Of a stretch of DNA of 64,000 bases, positions 53,982-62,530 are shown piece by piece. Each line of letters opens with the position of its first letter. Position 1 is the first letter of the stretch. Source of the stretch: Antarctobacter heliothermus (lineage in GTDB: Bacteria > Pseudomonadota > Alphaproteobacteria > Rhodobacterales > Rhodobacteraceae). Made by a program: the position numbers and the translations under genes. The notes beneath the pieces are model-generated. The model ran no database searches. It had not been told where the DNA came from and saw only the letters and a list, made by a program, of their open reading frames with translations. Where the stretch lies: NCBI RefSeq assembly GCF_900188425.1, contig NZ_FZON01000001.1:1-64000 (forward strand), written 5' to 3'.

Positions 53982-54055
53982 CATGCCAAAGGCATGCTTT
54001 CAGCATGACCCCCGTCTCCCTGAGGTCGCCCCCGGGATGTTTTGGCCAGAAAAAG
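53982..54055 (-). repeat. Intergenic repeat element, copy 4 (inverted)
   Basis: On the minus strand the core (54029-54055) reads CTTTTTCTGGCCAAAACATC plus CCGGGGG. It is followed, towards lower coordinates, by a G-run/C-run hairpin with arms GTCATGC and GCATGAC and an inner CATGCC-AAA-GGCATG stem (53982-53996). It lies between ybdK and the GT4 gene. Confidence 0.7.
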
Positions 54056-54162
54056 GCGGGGCAAGGCGGCCCGTTGCCATTGGCGGCGCATCCGTCCCGC
54101 TTGCCCTTGGCAGCACGCCCGCGCCACGATAGGACGCCCGCACCAGCCCGGAGACGCGTCCC

Positions 54163-55299
54163 ATGAAAACCGCCATCGCCACGTCGGACTATTTTGTCAT
54201 GGGCGAGACCTTTATCAACCGCCATATCCAGCACCTCTTTGGCGGCGAGACCTGCGTGGTCTGCGGGCGGTTCAATGGTGAGGATCCGCTGGGCAAGCCT
54301 CTGTTCACCCGCCGGGGGCCGCTCTCGGCGATGGACAAGTTCCGCGCGCCCTTTGCCGCCGCTGGGGGGGCGCTGCTGCACGGCACCTCGCGCCTGCCCT
54401 TTGGCGACAACCGCCGCCAGCTTGCCGCGTTTTTGCGCGATGAGGGGGTCGATGTCATCCTGGCAGAGTTCGGCACCCAGGCGCTGGTGATGGCGCAGCT
54501 GGGCAATGCCATGAACATCCCGGTCTTCACCTACTGGCGCGGCACCGATGCCTCCAAGATGCTGCGCTCACGCCAGCGGGTCCGCTCTTACCGGCTGATG
54601 ATGCCGCGTCTTGCGGGCATGTTTTCCGTCAGCCAGTTCCTGCTCGACAACCTCGCCGCACACGGCATCCGCCACGACAACGCCCATGTGGTGCCCTCGG
54701 GCGTCGACATCCGCCGCTTTGCCCCCGGCCCCAAACGCCCCGGCAGCTTTCTGGCCGTCGGGCGCATGGTCGAGAAAAAGGCCCCCCACATCACCCTGCG
54801 CGCCTTCGCCACAGCCGCCAAAACCCGCGACGCGCACCTGACCTTCATCGGCGACGGCCCCCTGCTGGACGACTGCCGCACGCTGGCCGCCACTTTGGGC
54901 GTGGCCGATCAGGTCACCTTCACCGGCGCCCTGCCCCATGACCAGGTCCGCGAGCACTTGTTGACGACCGAAGTCTTTCTACAGCATTCCGTCACCGCCA
55001 ACGACGGCAACACAGAGGGCCTGCCCACCGCCATACAAGAGGCGCTGGCCTGCGGCTGCATCACAATCTCCACCCGCCACGCCGGTATCCCCGAGGCGGT
55101 CGAGGACGGTGTGAACGGCCTGCTGGTCGATGAATGGGACGAAGACGGCTTTGCCGCGCGCATCGCGCAGATCCTCGACACCCCCGACCGCAGCGCCCTG
55201 TCCGCCGCCGCCCGCGCCACCGCCGAGGCCAAGTTCGACAATGACGTGGGCCTTGCGCGGGTCGAACAGATCATCCGCGAAACCTGCGCCAACACCTGA
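54163..55299 (+). CDS. GT4-family glycosyltransferase
   Basis: A 378-aa GT-B glycosyltransferase. The C-terminal donor domain shows VPSGVDIRRFAPGPKRPGSF, LAVGRMVEKKAPH and the EX7E motif region EGLPTAIQEALACGCITIST. GGAGACG precedes the ATG. It is followed by a strong hairpin at 55330. Likely acts on a cell-surface polysaccharide; specifics unknown. Confidence 0.9.
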   Translation: MKTAIATSDYFVMGETFINRHIQHLFGGETCVVCGRFNGEDPLGKPLFTRRGPLSAMDKFRAPFAAAGGALLHGTSRLPFGDNRRQLAAFLRDEGVDVILAEFGTQALVMAQLGNAMNIPVFTYWRGTDASKMLRSRQRVRSYRLMMPRLAGMFSVSQFLLDNLAAHGIRHDNAHVVPSGVDIRRFAPGPKRPGSFLAVGRMVEKKAPHITLRAFATAAKTRDAHLTFIGDGPLLDDCRTLAATLGVADQVTFTGALPHDQVREHLLTTEVFLQHSVTANDGNTEGLPTAIQEALACGCITISTRHAGIPEAVEDGVNGLLVDEWDEDGFAARIAQILDTPDRSALSAAARATAEAKFDNDVGLARVEQIIRETCANT

Positions 55300-55329
55300 G
55301 TTACCGCAAACACCGACCGCCATTTCACT

Positions 55330-55359
55330 GGCCCGCTTTGCAGAATTGCAAAGCGGGCC
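55330..55359 (+). terminator. Hairpin terminator after the glycosyltransferase gene
   Basis: A perfect 13-bp stem (GGCCCGCTTTGCA, with its complement ending at 55359) around a GAAT loop, 31 bp after the stop codon. There is no long T-run, but the stem is very stable. Confidence 0.7.
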
Positions 55360-55403
55360 TGCATCCGCCCCTGTTGCATTACACGCGCCTTCGCGCGACA
55401 ATC

Positions 55404-55417
55404 TGAACGAGTGTTCA
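55404..55417. promoter_or_regulatory. TGAAC-N4-GTTCA operator-like palindrome
   Basis: TGAAC-GAGT-GTTCA lies 25 bp before the acyl-CoA dehydrogenase start. Palindromes of this form are common operators for TetR-type regulators of acyl-CoA catabolism. The regulator is not in the window. Confidence 0.4.
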
Positions 55418-55441
55418 TTTCAGCCGAGGGAGGAGGCCGCG

Positions 55442-56581
55442 ATGGATTTTGCGCTTTCAGAGGAACAGACAGCCATCTTCGACATGGCCCATGCCTTCGG
55501 GCAAGAGCGCATCGCGCCCTTCGCCCGCGAATGGGAGGCCGCAGGCACCATCCCCAAGGAACTCTGGCCCGAAATCGCGCAACTGGGATTCGGCGGACTC
55601 TACGTCTCCGAAGAAAGCGGCGGCTCCGGCCTGTCACGTCTCGACGCGGCGCTGGTGTTCGAGGCACTCAGCATGGCCTGCCCGTCGGTCGCGGCCTTCC
55701 TGTCGATCCACAACATGTGTGCACGCATGATCGACAGCTTTGCCAGCGACGACTTCAAGGCCCGTGTGTTGCCAAAGGTTCTGACCATGGAAACCGTGCT
55801 CAGCTACTGCCTGACCGAACCGGGCAGCGGCTCTGACGCCGCCGCCCTGCGCACCCGCGCCACCCGCACCAACGCGGGCTACAGTCTGTCGGGCACCAAG
55901 GCGTTCATCTCCGGCGGTGGCTATTCGGACGCCTATGTCGTCATGTGCCGCACCGGCGAAGACGGCCCCAAAGGCATCTCCACCTTCTATGTCGAGGACG
56001 GCGCAGAGGGTCTCAGCTTTGGCGCGCTGGAACAAAAGATGGGCTGGAAATCCTCGCCCACGGCACAGGTCCAGTTCGACGATTGCCCGGTTCCGGCAGA
56101 AAACATCATCGGCGAAGAGGGCCGCGGCTTTTCCTACGCCATGGCAGGCCTCGACGGCGGCCGCCTCAACATCTCGGCCAGCGCATTGGGTGCGGCGCAA
56201 AACGCGCTCGACCTGACGCTGCAATACATGTCCGAACGCAAGGCCTTCGGCAAAACCATCGACCAGTTCCAGGCGCTGCAATTCCGCCTCGCGGAATACG
56301 AAACCAAACTGCAAGCCTCGCGCATCTTCCTGCGCCAAGCCGCGTGGAAACTGGACAACAAGGCGCCCGACGCCACCAAATTCTGCGCCATGGCCAAGCT
56401 CATGGTCACCGACAATGCCTTTGACGTGGCCAACGGATGTTTGCAGATGTTCGGCGGCTACGGCTACCTCGCCGACTACGGCGTCGAAAAGATCGTCCGC
56501 GACCTGCGGGTCCACCAGATCCTCGAAGGCACCAATGAGATCATGCGCCTGATCATCTCGCGCCAGATGCTTGCGTCCTGA
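55442..56581 (+). CDS. Acyl-CoA dehydrogenase, probably isobutyryl-CoA dehydrogenase
   Basis: A 379-aa FAD-dependent acyl-CoA dehydrogenase. FAD/substrate motifs are YCLTEPGSGSDAAAL and GTKAFISGGGYSD, and the likely catalytic Glu is near residue 362 in QILEGTNEIMRLI. I chose ATG at 55442 (MDFALSEEQTAIFDMAHAFG) with GGGAGGAGG upstream. With mmsA and the following hydrolase-dehydrogenase it makes the valine pathway, so isobutyryl-CoA is the likely substrate. This is inferred from context. Confidence 0.9.
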   Translation: MDFALSEEQTAIFDMAHAFGQERIAPFAREWEAAGTIPKELWPEIAQLGFGGLYVSEESGGSGLSRLDAALVFEALSMACPSVAAFLSIHNMCARMIDSFASDDFKARVLPKVLTMETVLSYCLTEPGSGSDAAALRTRATRTNAGYSLSGTKAFISGGGYSDAYVVMCRTGEDGPKGISTFYVEDGAEGLSFGALEQKMGWKSSPTAQVQFDDCPVPAENIIGEEGRGFSYAMAGLDGGRLNISASALGAAQNALDLTLQYMSERKAFGKTIDQFQALQFRLAEYETKLQASRIFLRQAAWKLDNKAPDATKFCAMAKLMVTDNAFDVANGCLQMFGGYGYLADYGVEKIVRDLRVHQILEGTNEIMRLIISRQMLAS

Positions 56582-56610
56582 CCACAACCTGGGGCACCGC
56601 GCCCCCCGGT

Positions 56611-56684
56611 TTCTTCTGGCCAAAAATATCCTCGGGGGTGAATGGACCAAAGGTCCAGAGGGGGCAGACAGCCCCCTGACCCCC
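56611..56684 (+). repeat. Intergenic repeat element, copy 3
   Basis: The core TTCTTCTGGCCAAAAATATC plus CTCGGGGG (56611-56638) is followed by GGACC-AAA-GGTCC and then GGGGGC-AGACA-GCCCCC. It lies between the dehydrogenase and the fused hydrolase-dehydrogenase gene. Confidence 0.85.
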
Positions 56685-56700
56685 TCAAGACAGGCACAAC

Positions 56701-58611
56701 ATGACCGATATCCAGATCCGCACTCAAGGCCACGCCGGCCACATCACGCTGACCCGCCCCAAGGCGCTGAACGCGCTGACCTGGGACATGTGTCTCGCGG
56801 CGGAAAAGGCGCTGGACGCCTGGGCCAACGATGACGACATCGCGCTGGTGATCATAGATGCAGACGGCGACCGCGCCTTTTGCGCGGGCGGCGACATCGC
56901 CGAGATGTACCGCATCGGCATCTCGGGCGACCTCGACTATGGCCGCCGCTTTTGGCGCGACGAATACCGCATGAACGCCAAGCTGGCGGAATACTCCAAA
57001 CCCATCGTCAGCTTCCTGCACGGCTTTGTCATGGGCGGCGGCGTCGGTCTGGGCGGGCATTGCTCCCATCGGATCGTCTGCGAGAGCACCCAGATCTCCA
57101 TGCCCGAGGTCGGAATCGGCTTTGTCCCCGACGTGGGCGGCACCTATGTCCTGTCCCGCGCGCCGGGCCGGCTTGGCGAATACCTTGGCCTCACCGCCGC
57201 GCGCATGGGGCCGGGCGATGCGATCCACGCCGGCTTTGCCGACCGCTATCACCCGCAGGACGACTGGCCCGCGCTGAAACAGGCACTGATCGACAGTGGC
57301 GACATCACGGCCCTGGGCGAGGCCCCCACACCGCCCGACAGCCCGCTGGCCGCGCAACAACCCGAAATCGATACGCTTTTCGGCGGTGAGGCGCTGCGCG
57401 ATGTGCTCAACACCCTGCGCGCCAGCGACAGCGCCGTGGCCCAGGACGCGCACAAACGCATGTCGCGCAACGCGCCCTTGTCCATGGCCCTGACGCTGGA
57501 GATGATCCACCGGCTGCGCACGCCCTCCCTCACCATTCGCAAGGCGCTGGAGCTGGAATACCGCGTCAGCCACCGGATCATGGCACACGGGGACTTCCTC
57601 GAAGGCATCCGCGCCGCCATTATCGACAAGGACAAATCGCCCAAATGGCGTCACCCGCTGGATCAGGTGCCCCTGATCGACGTGGCCAAGATGCTGATGC
57701 CGCTGGGCAAGGACAGCCTCGATTTCAAGGAGAATACCATGCAGATCGGCTTTATCGGACTGGGCAACATGGGCGCGCCCATGGCCGCCAACCTCGCCAA
57801 GGCAGGCCACACCGTCACGGGCTTTGACGTGGCTGGCGCGCAGGCAGAGGGCGTGACACAGGCCAACAGCGCCGCAGAGGCCGCGCAAGGGGCCGAGATC
57901 GTCATCACCATGCTCCCCAATGGCGAGATCCTCAAATCCGTCGCGGCAGAGATCCTGCCGGTGATGGACAAGGGCGCCATCCACCTTGACTGCTCCACCG
58001 TCGATGTCGCCTCCGCCCGCGCGGTCGCCGAAGAGGCCGCCACCAAGGGCGTCGAGGCGCTGGATGCGCCGGTCTCCGGCGGTGTCGGCGGCGCGTCGGG
58101 TGGCACGCTGACCTTCATGGTGGGCGGATCGGACGCCGCCTTTGCCCGCGCCCTGCCCCTGTTCGACATCATGGGACAAAAGGCGGTGCATTGCGGTCCG
58201 TCCGGCAACGGTCAGGCGGCCAAGATCTGCAACAACATGATCCTCGGCGTGACCATGATCGCCACCTGTGAGGCCTTTGCCCTCGCCGACAAACTGGGGC
58301 TGAGCCGCGAGGCGATGTTTGACGTGGTTTCGACCTCATCGGGTTACAGCTGGTCGATGAACGCCTATTGCCCCGCCCCCGGCGTCGGCCCGCAAAGCCC
58401 CGCCGACAACGACTATCAGCCCGGTTTCGCCGCCGACCTGATGCTCAAGGACCTGCGCCTCAGCCAGCAGGCCGCAACCGACGCCGACGCCGACACGCCC
58501 TTGGGCGCGGCCGCGATGGAGCTATACAAACAGTTCGTCGAAGACGAAGACGGCAAAGGCCGGGATTTCTCTGCCATGCTGCCGCGTTTCGAAAAACGCG
58601 GGCGCGGCTGA
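56701..58611 (+). CDS. Fused 3-hydroxyisobutyryl-CoA hydrolase / 3-hydroxyisobutyrate dehydrogenase
   Basis: One 636-aa open frame that joins two enzymes of consecutive valine-degradation steps. Residues 1-346 are a crotonase-fold 3-hydroxyisobutyryl-CoA hydrolase, with E136 and D144 in SMPEVGIGFVPDVGG. Residues 347-636 are a 3-hydroxyisobutyrate dehydrogenase, with NAD motif IGFIGLGNMGAPMA and a catalytic Lys (162 in its own numbering) in GNGQAAKICNNM. Between them, AAGGAG lies 6 nt before the ATG at 57739, an intact ribosome site. Inserting one T in the preceding codon would create a stop (TTC TAA). So this is a recent in-frame fusion, an error, or two proteins made from one gene. Confidence 0.85.
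   Translation: MTDIQIRTQGHAGHITLTRPKALNALTWDMCLAAEKALDAWANDDDIALVIIDADGDRAFCAGGDIAEMYRIGISGDLDYGRRFWRDEYRMNAKLAEYSKPIVSFLHGFVMGGGVGLGGHCSHRIVCESTQISMPEVGIGFVPDVGGTYVLSRAPGRLGEYLGLTAARMGPGDAIHAGFADRYHPQDDWPALKQALIDSGDITALGEAPTPPDSPLAAQQPEIDTLFGGEALRDVLNTLRASDSAVAQDAHKRMSRNAPLSMALTLEMIHRLRTPSLTIRKALELEYRVSHRIMAHGDFLEGIRAAIIDKDKSPKWRHPLDQVPLIDVAKMLMPLGKDSLDFKENTMQIGFIGLGNMGAPMAANLAKAGHTVTGFDVAGAQAEGVTQANSAAEAAQGAEIVITMLPNGEILKSVAAEILPVMDKGAIHLDCSTVDVASARAVAEEAATKGVEALDAPVSGGVGGASGGTLTFMVGGSDAAFARALPLFDIMGQKAVHCGPSGNGQAAKICNNMILGVTMIATCEAFALADKLGLSREAMFDVVSTSSGYSWSMNAYCPAPGVGPQSPADNDYQPGFAADLMLKDLRLSQQAATDADADTPLGAAAMELYKQFVEDEDGKGRDFSAMLPRFEKRGRG
57739..58611 (+). CDS. mmsB: Internal start: 3-hydroxyisobutyrate dehydrogenase (MmsB)
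   Basis: The in-frame ATG at 57739 with AAGGAG upstream would give a 290-aa stand-alone MmsB, which is the normal length and N-terminus (MQIGFIGLGNMGAPMAANLA). It oxidises 3-hydroxyisobutyrate to methylmalonate semialdehyde, the substrate of MmsA at 50523. Whether it is made separately or only as part of the fusion cannot be told from sequence. Confidence 0.7.
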   Translation: MQIGFIGLGNMGAPMAANLAKAGHTVTGFDVAGAQAEGVTQANSAAEAAQGAEIVITMLPNGEILKSVAAEILPVMDKGAIHLDCSTVDVASARAVAEEAATKGVEALDAPVSGGVGGASGGTLTFMVGGSDAAFARALPLFDIMGQKAVHCGPSGNGQAAKICNNMILGVTMIATCEAFALADKLGLSREAMFDVVSTSSGYSWSMNAYCPAPGVGPQSPADNDYQPGFAADLMLKDLRLSQQAATDADADTPLGAAAMELYKQFVEDEDGKGRDFSAMLPRFEKRGRG

Positions 58612-58712
58612 CACGTCCTTGGCGGCTTTCCGCCCGAACCATGCAGTATTTTCGACGGAACTCCGGGCTGGTGCGTTTCATATAGACAACGCACACATCC
58701 CGGAGATTCACG

Positions 58713-59099
58713 ATGAACCGCTCTACCCTCACTTTGCTCCTCAGCGCCGGTCTGCTGTCTGCTTCCCTTGCCAGCCCCGCAATGGCAGACCGTTGCACAC
58801 CCGGACAATCAAAGAATTCTCGCGCCTGTGCTGCAACCATCCAGCACAAAAAATCCGTTCAGAAGCAGCACCAAAAACAAGTGCAAAAGCAGGTACAAAA
58901 GCAAGTCCACAAACAGACCGTGAAATTTCGCAAAGGGCAACGCATTGCGAGCCATCACGCTCAACTGAAAAATCCCGGACGCTACGGCCTGCGAGACGAC
59001 CGCACCTATGTGGTGGTCGAAAAACAGGTTTACCGGATCGACCCCGACACGCGGGCGGTTCTCAGCATCATCGGGGCCCTCGCACAACTCAGCAACTGA
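58713..59099 (+). CDS. Secreted Lys/Gln-repeat protein, RcnB-like C-terminus
   Basis: A 128-aa exported protein. The signal peptide ends at AMA (about residue 25). A basic repeat region (HQKQVQKQVQKQVHKQ, about 52-70) leads to a C-terminal part (RYGLRDDRTYVVVEKQVYRI; DPDTRAVLSIIGALAQL) that resembles RcnB-type periplasmic proteins. GGAG precedes the ATG. Metal-related function is only suggested by that resemblance. Confidence 0.7.
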   Translation: MNRSTLTLLLSAGLLSASLASPAMADRCTPGQSKNSRACAATIQHKKSVQKQHQKQVQKQVQKQVHKQTVKFRKGQRIASHHAQLKNPGRYGLRDDRTYVVVEKQVYRIDPDTRAVLSIIGALAQLSN

Positions 59100-59186
59100 G
59101 CCGGGGTGGTTGATCCAGATCATATGCAAAGATGAATATGCGATGATAGTTCACCGTAGGATCAACCATTTCCCTCGGAGGCAACC

Positions 59187-59390
59187 ATGTTTGCAAAAAA
59201 CGTCGGTCAATCGGACCGCATCATCCGCGCCATTGTCGGCATCGTGGCGATCATCGCCTTTTTCATGATCTCGGGCGGCTGGTCATGGCTGCTGCTGGTC
59301 GTGGGCATCGTGATGCTGGCCACCGCCGCACTGGGCACCTGCCCGCCCTATGCCCTGCTGGGCATCAACACCTGCAAACTCAAATCCTGA
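59187..59390 (+). CDS. DUF2892 (YgaP-type) small membrane protein
   Basis: A 67-aa inner-membrane protein with two helices. The family pattern is KNVGQSDRIIRAIVGIVAII and then GTCPPYALLGINTCKLK, with the conserved Cys pair. CGGAGG precedes the ATG. The family is often next to rhodanese or sulfur-related genes, but here it stands alone. Confidence 0.9.
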   Translation: MFAKNVGQSDRIIRAIVGIVAIIAFFMISGGWSWLLLVVGIVMLATAALGTCPPYALLGINTCKLKS

Positions 59391-59440
59391 GCTTGACAAC
59401 AGCGGGGCCCTCGCCGGGCCCCGCACGCCAACGTCAGACG

Positions 59441-62305
59441 CTATTCCGCCGCCACCTTGCGCGGCTGCAACATCGGCTTGAGATAATGGCCGGTGTGCGA
59501 TTCCTCTACCTCGGCCACCTGTTCCGGCGTGCCTTCGGCCACGATCCGCCCGCCACCATCGCCGCCCTCAGGGCCGATGTCGATGATCCAGTCGGCGGTT
59601 TTCACCACGTCCAGATTGTGTTCGATCACCACAACCGTATTGCCGCCCTCAACCAGTTCGTGCAGCACTTCCAACAGCTTGCGCACGTCTTCAAAGTGCA
59701 GGCCGGTGGTCGGTTCATCCAGGATATACAGCGTGCGCCCGGTGGACCGCTTGGCCAGTTCCTTGGACAGTTTGACGCGCTGCGCCTCGCCACCTGACAG
59801 GGTCGTCGCCTGCTGGCCGACCTTGATATAGCCAAGGCCGACACGGGCCAGCGCATCCATCTTGTCCCGGATCGACGGCACCGCCTTGAAAAACTCCTGC
59901 GCGTCTTCAACCGTCATGTCAAGAACGCCAGCTATGCTCTTGCCCTTGAACAGAATTTCCAATGTCTCGCGGTTATAGCGCGCGCCTTTGCAGGTCTCAC
60001 AGGTGACATAGACATCCGGCAGAAAATGCATCTCGATCTTGATGACACCGTCGCCCTGACAGGCCTCACAGCGCCCGCCCTTGACGTTGAACGAAAACCG
60101 CCCCGGCTTGTAGCCGCGCGCCTTGGCCTCTGGCAGACCGGCAAACCAGTCGCGGATCGGGGTAAAGGCCCCGGTGTACGTCGCTGGATTCGAACGCGGA
60201 GTCCGCCCGATGGGCCGCTGGTCAATGTCGATCACCTTGTCCAGATGTTCCAGCCCCTTGATCGTCTCACAGGGGGCCGGTGTCTGGCGCGCACCGTTCA
60301 GCGCCATGCTCGCGGTCTTGAACAGGGTTTCAATGGTCAGGGTGGACTTGCCGCCGCCGGACACCCCGGTCACGCAGACGAATTTGCCCAGCGGGAACTC
60401 TGCCGTGACCTCTTTGAGGTTGTTGCCCGTGGCCTTCACCACCTTGAGTTTCTTGCGGTTTCCCTTGCGCCGCTCCGCAGGCACCGCAATCTCTCGCGCG
60501 CCGGACAGATATTGCCCGGTCAGGCTGGCCGGGTCGTTCTGGATCTCTTCGGGCGTGCCCTTGGCCACTACCTGCCCGCCATGCACCCCGGCACCGGGGC
60601 CAATGTCAAAGACGTAATCCGCCTCGCGGATCGCCTCTTCGTCGTGTTCGACGACGATCACCGTGTTGCCCTGATCGCGCAGGTTTTTCAGCGTATCCAG
60701 TAGCCGCGAGTTATCGCGCTGGTGCAGACCAATCGACGGCTCATCCAGCACATACAACACCCCGGTCAGGCCAGAGCCAATCTGGCTGGCCAGTCGGATA
60801 CGCTGACTCTCACCGCCGGAAAGCGTTCCAGATGAACGACTTAGCGTCAGATATTCCAGTCCGACATTGTTCAGGAACCCCAGTCGTTCACGGATTTCCT
60901 TTAGAATGGCCTTTGCGATTTCGTTCTTCTGCTTGGTCAGGCTGGCGGGCACGGTTTCGCACCAGTCAAACGCCTGCTTGATCGACATCTCAACCACCTG
61001 ACCCACATGCAGATCGGCGATCTTGACCGCCAGCGCCTCTTCCCGCAGGCGGTAGCCGCCGCAGGTGCCGCAGGGCCGGTTGTTCTGATAGCGTTCAAAC
61101 TCTTCGCGGATCCAGTTGCTGTCGGTCTCGCGATAGCGGCGTTCCATGTTGGGGATCACCCCCTCAAACACGCGGCTGACCTGGTAGATGCGCCCGCCCT
61201 CGTCATAGCGGAACTGGATTTCCTCGTCGCCCGAACCGTACAAAAACACCTGCTGCACATGGGCGGGCAGGTCTTTCCAGCGGGCCTTTTTGTCAAACTC
61301 GTAATGTTTGGCAATGGCTTCGATGGTTTGCAGGAAATAGGGCGATTTACCCTTGCGCCATGGCGCCAGCGCGCCATCGCTGATCTTCAGCGTCTGGTCC
61401 GGCACCACAAGGCGTTCGTCAAAGAACAGCTCCTTGCCCAGACCATCACAGACCGGACAGGCCCCGAAAGGCGCGTTGAAGGAAAACAGCCGGGGTTCGA
61501 TTTCCGGGATGGTAAAGCCGCTGACCGGACAGGCGAAATTCTCGGAAAAGGTGATCCGCTCCGGCTCGCCCTCATCCTCGCGCGGCGCGGTTTCCAACAC
61601 GGCAATGCCGTCGGCCAGATCCAGCGCGGTGCGGAACGAATCCGCCAGCCGGGTTCCCATGCCCTCGCGCACCACGATCCGGTCGACAACGACGTCGATG
61701 TCATGGCGAAACTTCTTGTCCAGCGTCGGCGGGCTGTCCAGCTCGTGGAATTCCCCGTCCACCTTGACGCGCTGGAACCCCTGCTTGCGCAGCTCCAGGA
61801 ACTCCTTGCGGTATTCGCCTTTGCGGTCGCGCACGATGGGGGCCAGCAAATAGCCGCGCGTCCCGTCCTGCATGGTCATGACCCGGTCGACCATGTCCTG
61901 CACCTGCTGCGCCTCGATGGGCAGGCCGGTGGCCGGACTGTAGGGGGTGCCGACCCGCGCAAACAGCAGACGCATGTAGTCGTAAATCTCTGTCACCGTG
62001 CCAACGGTGGACCGCGGGTTCTTGGACGTGGTCTTTTGCTCGATGGAGATCGCCGGCGACAGACCGCTGATATGGTCCACATCCGGCTTTTCCATCATGT
62101 CGAGGAACTGCCGCGCGTAGGCGCTCAGCGACTCGACATAGCGGCGCTGGCCCTCGGCGTAGATGGTGTCAAAGGCGAGGCTGGACTTGCCCGACCCGGA
62201 AAGCCCGGTGATCACAACCAGTTGATCGCGCGGGATGTCCACGTCGATGGATTTCAGGTTGTGCTCGCGCGCGCCGCGCACCTCGATTTTCTTGAGTTCC
62301 GGCAT
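59441..62305 (-). CDS. uvrA: Excinuclease ABC subunit UvrA
   Basis: A 954-aa UvrA, the damage sensor of nucleotide-excision repair. It carries two ABC ATPase modules ([20 protein letters not shown] near residue 34; [12 protein letters not shown] in the second half) and zinc modules ([26 protein letters not shown]). I chose ATG at 62305 ([20 protein letters not shown]). The longer open frame to 63091 is antisense to the next gene. An SOS box lies 70 bp upstream. Confidence 0.97.
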   Translation of the reverse strand: MPELKKIEVRGAREHNLKSIDVDIPRDQLVVITGLSGSGKSSLAFDTIYAEGQRRYVESLSAYARQFLDMMEKPDVDHISGLSPAISIEQKTTSKNPRSTVGTVTEIYDYMRLLFARVGTPYSPATGLPIEAQQVQDMVDRVMTMQDGTRGYLLAPIVRDRKGEYRKEFLELRKQGFQRVKVDGEFHELDSPPTLDKKFRHDIDVVVDRIVVREGMGTRLADSFRTALDLADGIAVLETAPREDEGEPERITFSENFACPVSGFTIPEIEPRLFSFNAPFGACPVCDGLGKELFFDERLVVPDQTLKISDGALAPWRKGKSPYFLQTIEAIAKHYEFDKKARWKDLPAHVQQVFLYGSGDEEIQFRYDEGGRIYQVSRVFEGVIPNMERRYRETDSNWIREEFERYQNNRPCGTCGGYRLREEALAVKIADLHVGQVVEMSIKQAFDWCETVPASLTKQKNEIAKAILKEIRERLGFLNNVGLEYLTLSRSSGTLSGGESQRIRLASQIGSGLTGVLYVLDEPSIGLHQRDNSRLLDTLKNLRDQGNTVIVVEHDEEAIREADYVFDIGPGAGVHGGQVVAKGTPEEIQNDPASLTGQYLSGAREIAVPAERRKGNRKKLKVVKATGNNLKEVTAEFPLGKFVCVTGVSGGGKSTLTIETLFKTASMALNGARQTPAPCETIKGLEHLDKVIDIDQRPIGRTPRSNPATYTGAFTPIRDWFAGLPEAKARGYKPGRFSFNVKGGRCEACQGDGVIKIEMHFLPDVYVTCETCKGARYNRETLEILFKGKSIAGVLDMTVEDAQEFFKAVPSIRDKMDALARVGLGYIKVGQQATTLSGGEAQRVKLSKELAKRSTGRTLYILDEPTTGLHFEDVRKLLEVLHELVEGGNTVVVIEHNLDVVKTADWIIDIGPEGGDGGGRIVAEGTPEQVAEVEESHTGHYLKPMLQPRKVAAE

Positions 62306-62374
62306 CTCTGACCCCCGGTATTGCAACCCGGCAGTACATAGTCGGATTCCCCGCTGTCGCCAATCGAAAAGCGT

Positions 62375-62389
62375 GAACGAAATGTGAAC
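62375..62389 (-). promoter_or_regulatory. LexA (SOS) box of uvrA
   Basis: On the minus strand, GTTC-ACATTTC-GTTC matches the alphaproteobacterial SOS consensus GTTC-N7-GTTC exactly. It lies 70 bp upstream of the uvrA start and about 140 bp upstream of the divergent gene. Confidence 0.85.
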
Positions 62390-62530
62390 ATGCCCCGACC
62401 GCAACAGAAAACGGCCATCTCCCGCCGCCGCGCCCGCCGAATACCCGCTGCACCAGTCAGGGAAACCTTTCCTTGCCCCGACGCCACACAGGGTGCAGGC
62501 TTTGGCCATTACCGCCAAAGGGGGATTTCC

